Source of the DNA: Psilocybe azurescens
Taxonomy: Eukaryota > Basidiomycota > Agaricomycetes > Agaricales > Agrocybaceae
Direction of reading: 5' to 3'
Length of the DNA: 64,000 nucleotides
Assembly (NCBI GenBank): GCA_023853785.1
Contig: JAJIRX010000567.1
Span: forward strand, 1,488,001 to 1,552,000
Made by a program: the position numbers and the translations under genes
The notes under the pieces: generated by a model
Seen by the model: only the letters and a program-made list of their open reading frames with translations
Databases searched by the model: none
Told to the model about the DNA's origin: nothing
Shown: in pieces, positions 40,289-52,582 of the stretch
Layout: each line of letters opens with the position of its first letter
How positions within the stretch are numbered: position 1 is the stretch's first letter

Positions 40289-41964
40289 CTATGCAGCATC
40301 CGAATCGTCGTCTGTAGTTTCGTCGTCACTGTCACTTTCTCTCTCTCCTTGAAGTGCATCTTTTACTGCTTTCTCGATCTCTTGAAGGCTCCACCCGATA
40401 GCAATTTTTCTAACTTTAACCCCTATTAAGGTATTACCCAAGAGTTCTAAAATGTCGTCACTGTTCAAAAGACGTTGAGTTTATGGTACCAAAACAAGTG
40501 AATGGTTGAGTTACTCGCCTTGCATCAGCCTGGATCCAAACACAGAAATCGTCAAGCCAGATTTTGCTATATATGTAATATGCTTCATGATGGTCCAATA
40601 TGTCTTTCATCTCTAACAGACATCTCATGACCATTCGTTTGCCTTTCGAGAGGAGGCCGGCTACATCTTCCCGACACTTTTCAGCCAGTGCAAACGAACG
40701 ATATAAGGGGAATGCCAGAGAGCGTCGGTACGACGGTACAAGAGTTTCCTCTAATTCCTCCTCCGGGAAAACATGAGGGCCTCCTTTATAGCGGAATGAA
40801 TGCGGCGGGTCCAAGGCCGTAAAGGCAGGTGTCAGACTGCACATCGTCCATGCGCTCTCTGGGGTAGGGTCGAGCTGCGATGTCCTCGAATCATAAGAAT
40901 AAGAAAAAAGTAGTGTGACAAGAGTCAAATATAGATCATGGGTTTGATTTTCTGTCGCAAGATCTGTATACCAGGACATGAATCAGTTTTTATCAACGAG
41001 ACCGCGGAAATCTGAAAATGATTTACATTCTTTCCGTGGTAAACGCAGGATCGCCATGTTCTCCTTCTCCGTATACTGTATTGGATTGCGGTCGGCGATA
41101 TAGGGATTCGACCAGTGTATCAGTTCTTGAATATATTCGTTGTCAACAAAATCTGCCCTATTCATATTTTTGAATGATCGCACTAGTTATAGAAGTGAAA
41201 TCAAAGCCTACATGTAATGCTCTTCGTCCCATTTATCGTCCTCGTGCTTCACCCTCTTGAGACGGCGTTCTGCTTTTGTACAGACTTCGGCATCATCGCC
41301 CAGTTCGTTAATCTCATTTTCGGTGTGTGTCACATGCTTTAGGTAACCCGAGTGCATGCTTAAAAATCCATAATGGACTTGGGCGGAGACATTCGAGGGA
41401 GGTAGCGGAGGTGGGACCTCTTGGGGTAATTGCCAGTCATTCTCGGAGGCTGGAAAGTTTGTTTATGAATCCGGCGTTGGATGTTTTATATACAATCTAC
41501 CTTTTAAAAATTCATCGTTATCGATTGATAGAGCCTCCGTTCTAGACACCAATTCATCTTCCGGAAAACTTTCAGATGAGAGGACTTCAATCGAAGGTGT
41601 TTCTTGCACAGTCTTCCTCGGAGCCAATAGTTTCGCAAGAAGATCGAGGTCGTCGAAATTCTCTCCTTTATTTTCTTTTGTCAAAGTGATAGTAAGGTTT
41701 CCTGAGCTCGGGTCGTACTGGGCTGATGAACTGTCGTCCTCTAGCACGGGTTTCGAAAAGTTGAGGCGCAGGAAATATGGGTTAACGTGAATAGTAACCA
41801 AAGTGTCGTCGACGTTTATCTCAACATCTGCTGCCTACTTTGTTCGATAATAAGCCAGGATTTCGATGAGATTGAGGTATATGACGTACACGGATAGAAG
41901 GACAGTAAAGAGAAACGATAACCGCGCTGTCTGTCTGAGTACAGCTAAAACGAGGTGTAATCAT
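40289..41964 (-). CDS. SHQ1: SHQ1, H/ACA ribonucleoprotein assembly chaperone
   Basis: Shq1 binds the pseudouridine synthase Cbf5/dyskerin before H/ACA RNP assembly. The ATG at 41964 gives MITPRFSCTQTDSAVIVSLYCPSIRV, a CS/Hsp20-like domain. This continues over an intron with EINVDDTLVTIHVNPYFLRLNF. The Shq1-specific C-terminal domain includes MNRADFVDNEYIQELIHWSNPYI, ENMAILRLPRKE, DLYLTLVTLLFSYSYDSR, then SFRYKGGPHVFPEEELEETL, SYRRSLAFPLYRSFALAEKCRED and HHEAYYIYSKIWLDDFCVW. Several introns. The C-terminus is uncertain: the frame holding IGWSLQEIEKAVKDAL meets a TGA at 40332-40334, while a one-base shift gives the acidic tail ESDSDDETTDDDSDAA ending at 40289. Confidence 0.9.
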
Positions 41965-42285
41965 GTCCGATGGAAGAAAATTGCTCCAATATGGTCTCCA
42001 GATTTGTGCACTGATAAAGTATGACCTTTTTATAGACAAACAATATGCGAGAGGAATACCGTGGTCGAGGTGGGAGGATGCTCAATTATGTCTGAAGCTG
42101 GGTGACATGTGCATGGTCGCTTAATTATTCTCCGAGTCCGAATTGTTGCAAAAATAGCAGCCGCGTGCCGATTATCTAGTCTACCTTCCTAGTGTCTTCC
42201 ATTTTCTCAGCCTACCATATAATCACACTATTTGTACAATTTCTAACTTCACGCTAAACTACTACTCTAGACTCTATCTACATCT

Positions 42286-44105
42286 ATGGACCCACTGGTA
42301 TGTTCACCTTTGTTTATTTCTTTCGTTGTCATTCACCTGCTTTCCTTAGACATTACCCGCACTACCTTCTCTTGCGACCGTTGAGAACTTGATCTTCAAT
42401 GAAAAACGAGGCAACTGTGTCCCGATATATGTTGAACTGCCAGCAGATTTGATTACACCATGCATGGCCTACCTTCGCATAGCGAAGGATTCAAAGTACA
42501 GTTTTCTCCTAGAATCGGTGATTGGTGGAGAGAACGTCGCTAGATATAGCTTTATTGGAGCTGGTGTGTTCGCAAAAACATGGAGGCCAATCTGCGGCCA
42601 TGGCAATAATGGGCTTATATTTTGAATCTTTGCAGATCCGTTGAAGGTCATTAAAACTGGACCTGGCGAGGAAATTACAGGCGATCCTATGTCTGCGCTG
42701 CAAAAGAGCTGGCCCTTCATCAATACATCAAGATACCAGAAGTACCGACATTCACTGGTGGTGCCATTGGATATGTGTCGTACGACTGTGTCCAACATTT
42801 CGAGCCCAAGACAAAATGCGAACTTAAGGATGTCCTTGAAATTCCGGAGGCGGTCTTCATGCTTGTTGATACGCTCCTGATTTACGACCACATCTTCCAA
42901 ACATTGAAGGTCGTATCCCACGTGTTCATACCAAAATCCTTCGGAACGGGAAACCTTGCTTTCACATACCAAACCGCTGTGTCCAAGGCACGCAGGTTAG
43001 CCAAATTGCTTCTTTCAACCTCCACACCAGAACCTCCGCAGGCCCCAATAACCTTGGGAAACGAAGCGGTGTCTAACGTCGGAAAAGAGGGCTACGAAGA
43101 ATTCGTAACCACTCTGAAGAAGCATATCGTTGCTGGAGACATCATCCAAGCTGTGCCCTCCCAGAGACTTAGCAGACAGACTGCTCTCCATCCTTTCAAT
43201 GCGTATCGACATCTCCGGCAGGTCAACCCCTCACCGTACATGTTTTATCTGGATTGCGGAGATCTTCAGATCGTCGGCGCAAGTCCAGAAACACTGTGTA
43301 AAGTGGAAAAAAACGTCGTTTACAATCATGCCATTGCTGGGACAATAAAGAGAGGGAAAACGCCTGAAGGTTGGTTATTCTGTTGCGAATAATGCTCATT
43401 ATGCTGACCATTTTTGATTAGAGGATGAGAAACTTGGTGCTATTCTTCTTGCTTCTGAGAAAGACCGAGCAGAACACATCATGCTTGTCGATTTAGCACG
43501 GAACGACGTAAATCGTGTCTGTCAGCCGAAGACAGTGAAGGTGGATCATTTAATGAAAGTGGAAAAGTTCAGCCATGTCATCCATTTGACTTCTCAAGTT
43601 TCTGGAACATTGAGAGAGGGTCTAACAAGGTCTTTGACCAATATCTACCATCTTTTGTGCCCGTTACTCACTAGTTCTCAAGGTTCGACGCTTTCCGATC
43701 AATATTTCCTGCTGGTACTGTTTCGGGTGCTCCCAAGATAAAGGCCATCGAGATTGTTTCCTCTCTTGAAAAAGAGCGAAGAGGAATATATGCCGGCGCT
43801 GTTGGACGTTTTGATTTTGCTGAAGACGCCATGGACACTTGCATAGCCATCCGGACCATGACGTTCAAGGATGGTGTTGCGTATCTGCAAGCAGGAGGAG
43901 GTATTGTGTTTGACAGCGTCGAGGAGGAGGAATATACGGAAACGATCAACAAATTGGGAAGCAATGTCCGTGCTCTCGAGGAGGCTGAACGTAAGTATTC
44001 TTTTGGATAGTCTTTGCGTCAAAGTAATCAACGTTATTCTCAGGATATTGGTACAAAGTACAACAAAACCAGAGCTCCAAGAAAGCGACCACTCGGAATG
44101 TATAG
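42286..44105 (+). CDS. TRP2: Anthranilate synthase component I
   Basis: This enzyme makes anthranilate from chorismate, the first committed step of tryptophan synthesis; ammonia comes from the glutamine amidotransferase partner. A short first exon MDPL is followed by [16 protein letters not shown] and the N-domain with [21 protein letters not shown], which includes the tryptophan-binding LLES motif. Catalytic-domain blocks include [111 protein letters not shown] and [13 protein letters not shown]. Introns are short. The frame breaks at A4 42702-42705; five As give [17 protein letters not shown]. The stop is at 44105, 39 bases from the convergent uS2m stop. Confidence 0.95.
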
Positions 44106-44144
44106 TTCAATGATAATGCTGGATTAATGTATCAAGACAATGTA

Positions 44145-45127
44145 TTAATTATCATCGCTATCTCGCGCATCGGAAATATAAGTACTGGTTCTTTGCCGTT
44201 GCTTCTTACCGTGCTGCTTGAGTGCTACCACATTTTCCTGTTCAAACAATGCTACGCCCTCCCTGCCCGCAATACTCAGAATCCCACCGATTAGCTCTGC
44301 TGTTCTGGTGTTTTCGTCGTTAGCTGGGATGGGATACATCACTAGTCGAGGGTCCACGTTCGTGTCAATGATACCAATTGTTGGTATATTTTCGGCGGCG
44401 AATTCATTGATCGCAATGGTGTTTTGAAGAGGGTTGAGGATAACGGCGAGGTCGGGGATCATCCTTTCTTTGTCGACGACCTGGTCACCGAAGAATTGGC
44501 GTCGATTTGATAAGGTACCCGGAAGCCAACGCTCTCCGACGTAGAATCCTTGCCGCCCTAAACGTTCAGATGCTTTGGCCACGATAGGACGAAGGTCTGG
44601 CCGCGTTCCAATGAAAACCACTAGTCCACCAGCACGCGCAACTGCTCGTACAAGATTTGCAGCTTGACGAAGCATAGGAAGGGTATGGTCGAGGTCAATA
44701 ATAGTGATGCCTGCACGCGTTCCGTAAGCATAGGGAACGAAATTGGGGTTCATTCGAGAGGAGGCATGTCCGAAGTGCGCGCCGGCGGCCAAAAGCGCGG
44801 ATACTGTTGCATGACGCGGTGGTTTCACAAGACCATCTCTCAGTTTGAAGGTGTTATCAGAATTTTGAGTTGAGCCGTAAGGTTCAAAGAATTTAACTAA
44901 AATGAAAGGTATTGAGTATCATCCAAGAACGGGATGAACATGAAGCACCAACCTTGCAGCTTTCGTTCCTCCCTAGTTTTCCTGAACGCCAGCCAGTCCT
45001 CCGGGGTCTCTAGAGACGTGCTCTGCTGAGTAGACTGATGGCGAGCAGCTATAGTGGTGGCAGGGGTATATTTTCTAGAGGAACAACGGGCAGCAGCCAA
45101 CCATGGGCGAATTGCGGGCTGGGACAT
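44145..45127 (-). CDS. MRP4: Mitochondrial small-subunit ribosomal protein uS2m
   Basis: The N-terminal exon from 45127 (MSQPAIRPWLAAARCSSRKY...) is rich in Ala, Arg and Ser and lacks acidic residues, like a mitochondrial targeting peptide. After an intron (about 44895-44955) the S2 domain starts VSALLAAGAHFGHASSRMNPN. It continues with YAYGTRAGITIIDLDHTLPML, VVFIGTRPDLRPIV, GFYVGERWLPGTLSNRRQF, PDLAVILNPLQNTIAINEF and IPTIGIIDTNVDPRLVMYPIPANDE, the classic bacterial-type S2 motifs. It is transcribed away from SSB with 147 bases between the start codons. Confidence 0.93.
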
Positions 45128-45274
45128 GGTTTAAGTCGGAAGAGGGTGGCTGTGGCTGTGCAGCATTCAGATCATTTGCTTACATCACCCATCGATTTTT
45201 TTTCCGTCCTTCGTTCACTTTCATCTTGACCACCACCCACGACCTCCATCCCTCCTTCTTTCTAAAACTAAAAA

Positions 45275-47578
45275 ATGGCCGAAGATTTGTTTGATGGTGC
45301 CATTGGCATTGATCTCGGTACCACCTACTCGTATGTATTCCCTCTTTGCAGCGCCCAACAGTTCCATATTCTTTTTTTTCTCAGATGTGTTGGTGTCTGG
45401 CAAAATGACCGTGTCGAAATCATCGCCAATGACCGTTCGTATATTCTTTTTTTTACCTCAAAGTTATTCTCAAGATTTTTCTATGTGCAGAGGGTAACCG
45501 AACGACACCTTCTTACGTCGCCTTCTCCGCTGAGGAACGTCTCATCGGTGATGCTGCCAAAAATCAGGCCGCCATGAACCCCCGCAACACCGTCTTCGAC
45601 GCTAAGCGTCTGATTGGTCGCCGATTTGAGTGGGTCAACTCTACGCTACTTTTTTCTTTACTTTTACTAAGTTTTTTTCTTTCTTTTCAAGTGACCCCGA
45701 TGTTAAGAAGGTTAGTGTTGCTTGAGCGCGCACGTCGGACTCCAAAGCTCAACATTTTCTCGCTATCCAGGACATGTCCCACTGGCCTTTCGAGGTCGTC
45801 GAAAAGGAGGGATCTCCCCCTCATCAAGGTTAACTACCTCAATGAGGACAAGACCTTCAGCCCCCAGGAGATCTCTTCCATGGTCCTCATGAAAATGAAG
45901 GAAATTTCTGAGGCCAAGCTCGGAAAGACCGTCAAGAAGGCCGTTGTCACGTGCGTTTTATAATTTTTGAAAATTTGGTCCTTTTTCCGTATTAATGTTT
46001 TCACCTTTCATTTAGCGTCCCTGCTTACTTCAACGACTCCCAGCGTCTCGCCACCAAGGATGCTGGTGCCATTGCTGGCCTCGATGTTCTCCGTATCATC
46101 AACGAGCCCACCGCTGCTGCCATCGCATACGGTCTTGACCGTCAATCCAAGACCGAGAAGAACGTTCTCATCTTCGATCTTGGAGGAGGAACTTTCGATG
46201 TCTCTCTCTTGAACATCAGCGGCGGTATTTTCGCTGTCAAGGCTACTGCTGGAGACACACATTTGGGTGGTGAGGATTTCGATAACACACTCTTGGAACA
46301 CTTCAAGAACGAGTTCAAGAAGAAGACCAAGCTCGACATCACTGAGGATGCTCGTGCCCTCCGTCGTCTCCGCAGCGCTTGCGAGCGTGCCAAGAGGACC
46401 TTGTCAAGTGTCACCCAGACCACCATTGAGGTCGACTCTCTCTTCCAGGTTCGTATTTCTGGTACGCGTCTATATCTAGTCCTTTGCTCATACCCCTCTT
46501 GTTTCTTCTAGGGCGAGGACTTCTCAGCTAACATCACCCGTGCTCGTTTCGAGGAGATCAATGCTACCATGTTCAAATCCACCCTTGACCCCGTCGAAAA
46601 GGTTTTGAAGGATGCCAAGATGCCCCGTGAGAAGGTCGATGATATCGTCCTTGTTGGTGGCTCTACCCGTATCCCCAAGATCCAGGCCCTCGTTTCCGAG
46701 TACTTTGGTGGACGTCAATTGAACAAGTCCATCAACCCTGATGAGGCCGTTGCCTATGGTGCTGCCGTCCAGGCCGCTGTTCTTACTGGTCAAACCTCCG
46801 ACCAAACCAAGGACCTCGTCCTCCTCGATGTTGCTCCTCTCTCCCTCGGTGTTGCCATGCAAGGTGATGTCTTCGGTGTTGTTGTTCCCCGTAACACCCC
46901 CATTCCCACCAACAAGTCCCGAACATTCACCACCGTCGAGGACAACCAGACCACCGTCACTTTCCCTGTGTATGTCTCAAATGATTGCGAAACAATTTCA
47001 GATTACTTATATTACTTGTAGTTACGAGGGTGAGCGCACACAGTGCCGTGACAATCGTCTCCTCGGAGAGTTCGAGCTCACTGGTATCCCCCCATGCCCC
47101 GTGGCCAAGCCGAGCTCGTCACCACTTTCGAGGTTGACGCTAACGGTCTCCTCAAGGTCTCCGCCATGGACCGTGCTTCTGGCCGCAAGGCTTCCATTAG
47201 TAAGTTTTCTTTACGGTTACGCATGTTCTCCTTTGATTCAATATTTTAGGCATTACCAACTCCGTTGGCCGTCTCTCCAACGCCGAGATCGACCAGATGA
47301 TCAAGGATGCTGAGCAATTCAAGGCTGCTGACAAGGAGTTCTCTGCTCGTCACGAAGCCAAGTCCGACCTCGAGGCCTATGTTCACCAGGTCGAGAGCAC
47401 CATCACCTCCCCTGAAATTGGCATGAAGCTTAAGCGTGGAGCTAAGGCCCAGGTCGAGGCTGAGCTCGCCCGCGCTCTCGAGAAGCTCGAGATCGAGGAT
47501 TCATCTGCTGATGAGCTGAGGAAGGCCCAGCTCGGCATCAAGCGTGCCCTCCAAAAAGCTACTGCCGGTATTCGGTAA
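45275..47578 (+). CDS. SSB: Ribosome-associated Hsp70 of the SSB type
   Basis: Ssb binds ribosomes with RAC and folds nascent chains. The start [19 protein letters not shown] opens the Hsp70 ATPase domain; [88 protein letters not shown] and [13 protein letters not shown] follow. The substrate-binding domain has [21 protein letters not shown] and [10 protein letters not shown]. The C-terminus ends [23 protein letters not shown] without the cytosolic EEVD motif or ER retention signal, and with ExADELRKAxxGxKR as in Ssb. At least six short introns. The frame breaks at C6 47088-47093; a seventh C gives [18 protein letters not shown]. Confidence 0.95.
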
Positions 47579-47866
47579 ACCAGCTGGTATGGTCCGAGGA
47601 GGAGTGTAGATCTTGTTGTCGCTTTTTTTTTTTACTTCAGTCGTTTGCTTTCTTCAATTCAATTTTTGCATATCAAAATGAAGTTTTGCTCGTGTATGAT
47701 CCAATTTCAGTACCGGTTTGACAGGCGCTATGTAATACCATGATGAAATGAATTCAAAAAGCGCTTCGATTTGCTGATAATACGAGTGATTATAATTAAA
47801 AGTACTCGAGTTCAACTATCAAAATACAAGTAAATGAATAAGATACACCACCGATGGGACAAGAAG

Positions 47867-49229
47867 CTACGACAACACGGCTTTGTTGACACGCAAGCCA
47901 ACTTCCATGACCCATAATTCTTCATCTGCACCATCACAAAGTGCCTTATCAGCTTCTGCAAAAACAAGTGCGCATTTGGACTTCTTGCGGCCGTTGAGAG
48001 TAGGGTGGAACGTAACTAGATCATGCAACTAAGGCAAAATGTAAGTCAAGAGAGCATTTGAGAATGTTGGTTTCAATGCTTACTTGCGAAATGATTTGAG
48101 TAGCAGAATAGCCCTCTCTCATAAGGAACTTAACGTATTTCTTTATGGGTACAAAACCACCTCGTTCCATGCGCGGTGAATTGTCAACATCCATAGTGTT
48201 ATCCACCTCGATGCCAAGGACTCTGGCAAAGTCGTCTATGATGGCAGTTGGTACGACACCCGCTATTTCTTGAATGTCGACTGGTTCAATTTTGGTCGGC
48301 GGTGTTGTCGACGACGATAACCTTGAAGCAGATTGTAGATATGTGATTGCCCGTCGGAGGTCACCAGCAGAGGTTGATATGAGCTCGTCGATTACCGCCT
48401 TGTCGACGTCGATCCTTTCTTCTTGAGAAATGTGTGAGAGACGGAGGGCAGCAGAATCGGAATCCAATGGCGTGAAACGGAATTTAGAGCAACGAGATGC
48501 TAGTGGTTCTATTATTCTGTGAGATCATGTATTAGAATCGCAGGGAAGAACTTGTAAGAAATGGATCAGTATGCTGTCGCACCTGGTAACATAATTGCAG
48601 ACTAGACAGAATCGTGTGATGCGAGCATAGGTTTCCATTATTCGTCGGAGGGCGCCTTGGGCATCTTGTGTCATAGAGTCGGCTTCATCGAGGATGATGA
48701 TTTTGTAGGGGGGCATGGGTATACTTTTCCATCTGACGAAACTGTTTGTGCTCTGGGTGTTTGACGAGCGAAGTTTTTGATTTTATCGCGCACAATGTTG
48801 ATGCCACGTTCATCTGAGGCGTTCAGTTCTAGAACGCGATTTCTGAAGTTGTCAGGGCCGAAGAGTTGTCGTGATAGCGCGAGAATAGTTGAAGTCTTGC
48901 CGGTACCAGGAGGGCCGTAGAATAGCATGTGAGGTAACTGTAAAATCGTAAGTTAGGGACACTGTTAGACGCTTTTATATTCACACACACACATTTGTCG
49001 AAGTAAGAGTCTTGCGAAGCACCGCAACAGTGTGCTCCTGAGCGGATATGTCGTCAATTGTTTTTGGTCGACTGTAATGAATAATGGACCGAGCTGAGTG
49101 ATTTTACCAGTAAAAAAACGATGCCACGCACTACTTTTCAACCCATGGTTGCAGTGCCGGTTCTATAGTCTGTTTAGCCGCCGATTTCGATAAGGATGTT
49201 GTCTTTGCTGTAAAAAAGGTGGATGACAT
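47867..49229 (-). CDS. RFC2: Replication factor C subunit (Rfc2 / human RFC4 type)
   Basis: A subunit of the clamp loader that opens PCNA at primer-template junctions. The start at 49229 gives [20 protein letters not shown]. Exons then give [19 protein letters not shown], the Walker [40 protein letters not shown], the Walker [32 protein letters not shown] (sensor 1), the SRC motif [10 protein letters not shown], then the collar region [17 protein letters not shown]. The stop is at 47867. Subfamily choice rests on the FGPDNFRNR and CNYVTR context and is probable. The frame breaks at T4 48725-48728 (plus); one extra A on the coding strand joins SSDGK to [12 protein letters not shown]. Confidence 0.92.
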
Positions 49230-49262
49230 AGTGGTTCGCGGTTGAGGTGATAGGTGTCACGA

Positions 49263-49268
49263 ACGCGT
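49263..49268. promoter_or_regulatory. MluI cell-cycle box (ACGCGT), site 1
   Basis: A palindromic ACGCGT in the 165-base divergent promoter, 34 bases from the RFC2 ATG. In yeasts this hexamer is the MBF site of G1/S genes. Function here is inferred. Confidence 0.5.
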
Positions 49269-49287
49269 GACAAAGTAGGTAGTCACG

Positions 49288-49293
49288 ACGCGT
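49288..49293. promoter_or_regulatory. MluI cell-cycle box (ACGCGT), site 2
   Basis: A second ACGCGT 25 bases from the first, in the sequence GTCACGACGCGTTGC. Its 5' flank (GTCACGA) repeats the flank of site 1. Confidence 0.5.
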
Positions 49294-49394
49294 TGCTAAT
49301 TCCCACGAATACTTTTTGACAACGTCTGCGTGTGCTCGCGCCCGGTTGAGCCTATTCCACTACCCTCTTTCTCGCCACCGTGCTTTCTGTCGCG

Positions 49395-52344
49395 ATGTCG
49401 GATCCAGAAACGACCAAAGGTAATGTCGGTACGTTATATCGCGTAATGTGTAACTCTAATGTGCGTGTTTTGCAGTTAACAAGCAGTCCTCGCCACCAAG
49501 AGAAAGTGAGTAAACGCAGATGGCAGAGGTCGTACGGTCGTCCTGAACGCGTCAAATCACTCCAGAGAAACAAAATAGAGTGTCTATCGTTGAACTGAAG
49601 AATGGCAAGGTCTTATTCAAACAGAAACCCATCTCTTTTGAGAAGCAGTCCGAAACCCTACAGGGTGTGTCCCATTCTCCCGGTTTGAGGCCTTGATGCT
49701 TATTCTCCTCACATCAGAGATTGTTAAATTTCGTGCCATGCTAGAAGACAAAATTAACGCCAAAGAAACTCCTCTTTCCGTTTTCCCGGAAGAATACAAA
49801 CCGTTAATTGCAAAATTAGCACACGAAAGGTCTGTGCTCTTGACGATGTGGCATCATTCATTTTGAATCTCAACAATGTTGACCAGTGACAAAACCCTAA
49901 CTGTCCTCGGGAAACACATACATCACGAACTCCTACCTACTATCGACGAAGATAAAGATAAAGATGTCGCGTCCGCCACGTCTGCTGCCCTTCCTTTAAA
50001 TCTCGTTGAATGCGCCATTCAAGACGTACTAGTCCGCAACAACTACGGTATCGATGTACCTCTAGGAGTCAAACCTCCTGCAGGTATCTCTGTATGGAGA
50101 TGGGAAGTTAGGAGTGAGCATGCGAACTGGTTACCGAAGAACAGCAGAGAGAAGGCCAATTTGCGACAAGCAGAACGTGTTCAGGTTAGTCTGTTTCACT
50201 TGTTGAATGTGCAAAGCTTAACACAAGTTTACAGGCCAAAGAAGACCTTAAGCTACTTTTTGAATCTTATTCGCAAGAGGAGCGTGATGCAATAGTGGAT
50301 CCTAAAGGTTCAAGCAAAGTCCAGTCGAAGGAACTCAATAACCCAACGGTTACTCAAGGATCGGACAGCAAATTGGACGACAGCAGAGGGACACCCCAAT
50401 CGTCCAAAAAGCAAGGCAAGAAGAAGGCTGAGGAGCCCGAGAACGAGACTGTATGCTTTCTTCCTTTCGATGCCTTAATTTTTTAATGATCGTTTCTCCG
50501 TGTAAAGCCAAACGGCAAACTCCCCCGACCAAAGAAAGTTCAAGACCCCGAAAAGCTTGCGAAGGTCAGTATGATTAAAACCGCGTGTAACTATGCTTAC
50601 CGATCATGTAGGAGAAAGAGAAGTCAGAGAGGAAAGCAGCCAAAGCTGAGAAAGAGAAGAAAGAGAAGGATGCACATAACAAATCACAGTCTATCATGGC
50701 GAAATTCTTTTCAAAACCGAAATCTCCGTCACATACAAGCAAGCCTGCTAAAGAGCAAGAAAGTGCTATTGCTGGACCTTCGAGGATACAATCGGACTTT
50801 GAGAAAGTCTTCAAGCCCTTTGTACTACAGAAGGACAAGGTCTTAGCACCGTCCAATTGGTTTTTGGCGCAAAAGAAACGCAAAAAACGAGCCACTCTTT
50901 CGACGTCCAATCAAGAAGTAATTGTCTTGGATAGTGATGAAGAAATGGATGTTGAAGAGCAGAGTTCTTCTCCCACTGAAATTCAGCTAGAGACGGCGTC
51001 AAATCAAGGTAAAATACTCATTTACAATCAAAAATCGCGTTCATTTGGAACTAAAATCCTCTAATCGCTAGAACACCTGAATAGCATACTGTCCACATTA
51101 CCAGTTGGAGCGATGCCAGCTCGGGCGGCATTACAACGTCGATTGGAGGCACGAAAAGCCGGATTCCGAGTACATAGTCCTGTATCCGTTCGGGATCTTC
51201 TGTCTCAGCTCTCTGAAGCTGAAATCAGTGGCAACGACGATCTTGTTAGATCTATACTGACGAAGCTTGGAGACCGAGAACTACTGCTCGCGAAGGCATT
51301 TTGCTTCCACACGGACGCTCGCCCAGGCTATTTTGGAACATGGACACGAAGTTCACGTATAATTGGACCAAGGACACCATTCGCAAAAGATACCTTAGTT
51401 TTCGATTATGCTTACGATAGTGGGGAAGAGTGGGAAGAAGAGCCAGTCGGAGAAGACGTCGTCGAGGATGGCGATGACGAAGACGGCGATGCAGATGAAC
51501 CAGACTCTGACCTGGATAGTTGGCTTGTGGATGATGATGACGAGCCAAACTTGGCTCTACTTGCTCACGAGTCTTCACCTCCACCTCTCTTGGATTTCCC
51601 TGTTACTGGTTCATCAAAGAGAAAAGCTGAAGATGGAGAAAGGAAAATAGGTAAAAAGCGGAAAGTGGTCGTCCCTCTTGTCCCCTTTGCGAAAGGACCG
51701 ATTTTCGAGACGACTATTGGCCAATGCGAATATGACCCATTCAAACCATACGCCATCCAACTTTTCAATGGTAAAATTTCGTTTCTTCACTGTTTTGATA
51801 TTATCTAACAGTGAACACTAGACACCCCTCTTACGATTGATCCGTTTACCTTCGTTTCAACTTGCATCGAGGATTACCGGGCGCGACATACGGGCGCCAC
51901 TACGGCAATCCATGAAACCACATTTGCCGTTCCAGCCCTTCCTCCAAGACTGACATCTATAACAAACACCACGACAGGGAGTGCCGTTGCGGATTTCTCA
52001 TCGAACCTTCCTACCACCGTCTCTCAGGTTCCCAAGAAGGCGCCGGCCGCGTCGAAATCTACATTCCCTGAGATTTATATGCCAGTGCTGGTGGCAAAGT
52101 TTGCCCAAATACAAGCCTCCAGTATTTCGGCTCTTGTCGAGTCCATCCATCTGGAGCTCAGGGAACATAAAGTCAAGAAAAGCGCGATAGAAGCCAAAGT
52201 CAGAGAAATGGGCGAGAAATGTAAAGAGAAGAAGGTTTGGATACTTAAGCCTACAATACTGGTAAATATATTCCTTGTAAACCTGTCACAGTTCAAACTA
52301 ACTTACCTCGGATGCAGCAGGAGCAACAGCGACCGCAAATGTGA
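49395..52344 (+). CDS. Chromatin assembly factor 1 large subunit (CAF-1 p150 / Cac1 type)
   Basis: CAF-1 deposits H3-H4 onto newly replicated DNA through PCNA. The start MSDPETTKGN is followed by VELKNGKVLFKQKPISFEKQ. A lysine/glutamate-rich KER-like stretch (about 50520-50690) follows, then a PIP-box QSIMAKFF at 50687-50710. The acidic ED-type region contains VIVLDSDEEMDVEE. The conserved CAF-1 middle domain has AFCFHTDARPGYFGTWTR, GPRTPFAKDTLVFDYAYDSGEEW and a run of acidic residues. The C-terminal winged-helix-like part contains FPEIYMPVLVAKFAQIQASS and VREMGEKCKEKKVWILKP, and the protein ends QEQQRPQM at 52344. About nine short introns. It starts 165 bases from RFC2 on the opposite strand. 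Confidence 0.9.
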
Positions 52345-52582
52345 TTATATACAAATAGAGACCGTCGGATTTATATCATTTATGACATAGCTCTCTGTGG
52401 ACGTGTTTGTTTCCCTTTCCTTGTTTACTCCTTCACGAGGGGTCTAATTTATCCCCGAACCTTTCGCGTTGATAGTACATTATTCTATTATGATACAATT
52501 TACCTACTGGATTACAAATAAAATTAAAGATGGTATCGATAGCGACCTGATGAGCAAAGAACAAATAACTGCACAGGCGGGA

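Noticed and set aside
46008..46862. Long minus-strand open frames inside the SSB gene
   Set aside because: They are antisense to strongly conserved Hsp70 exons and have Ser/Val-rich sequence without any motif; they are shadow frames of biased codon use.
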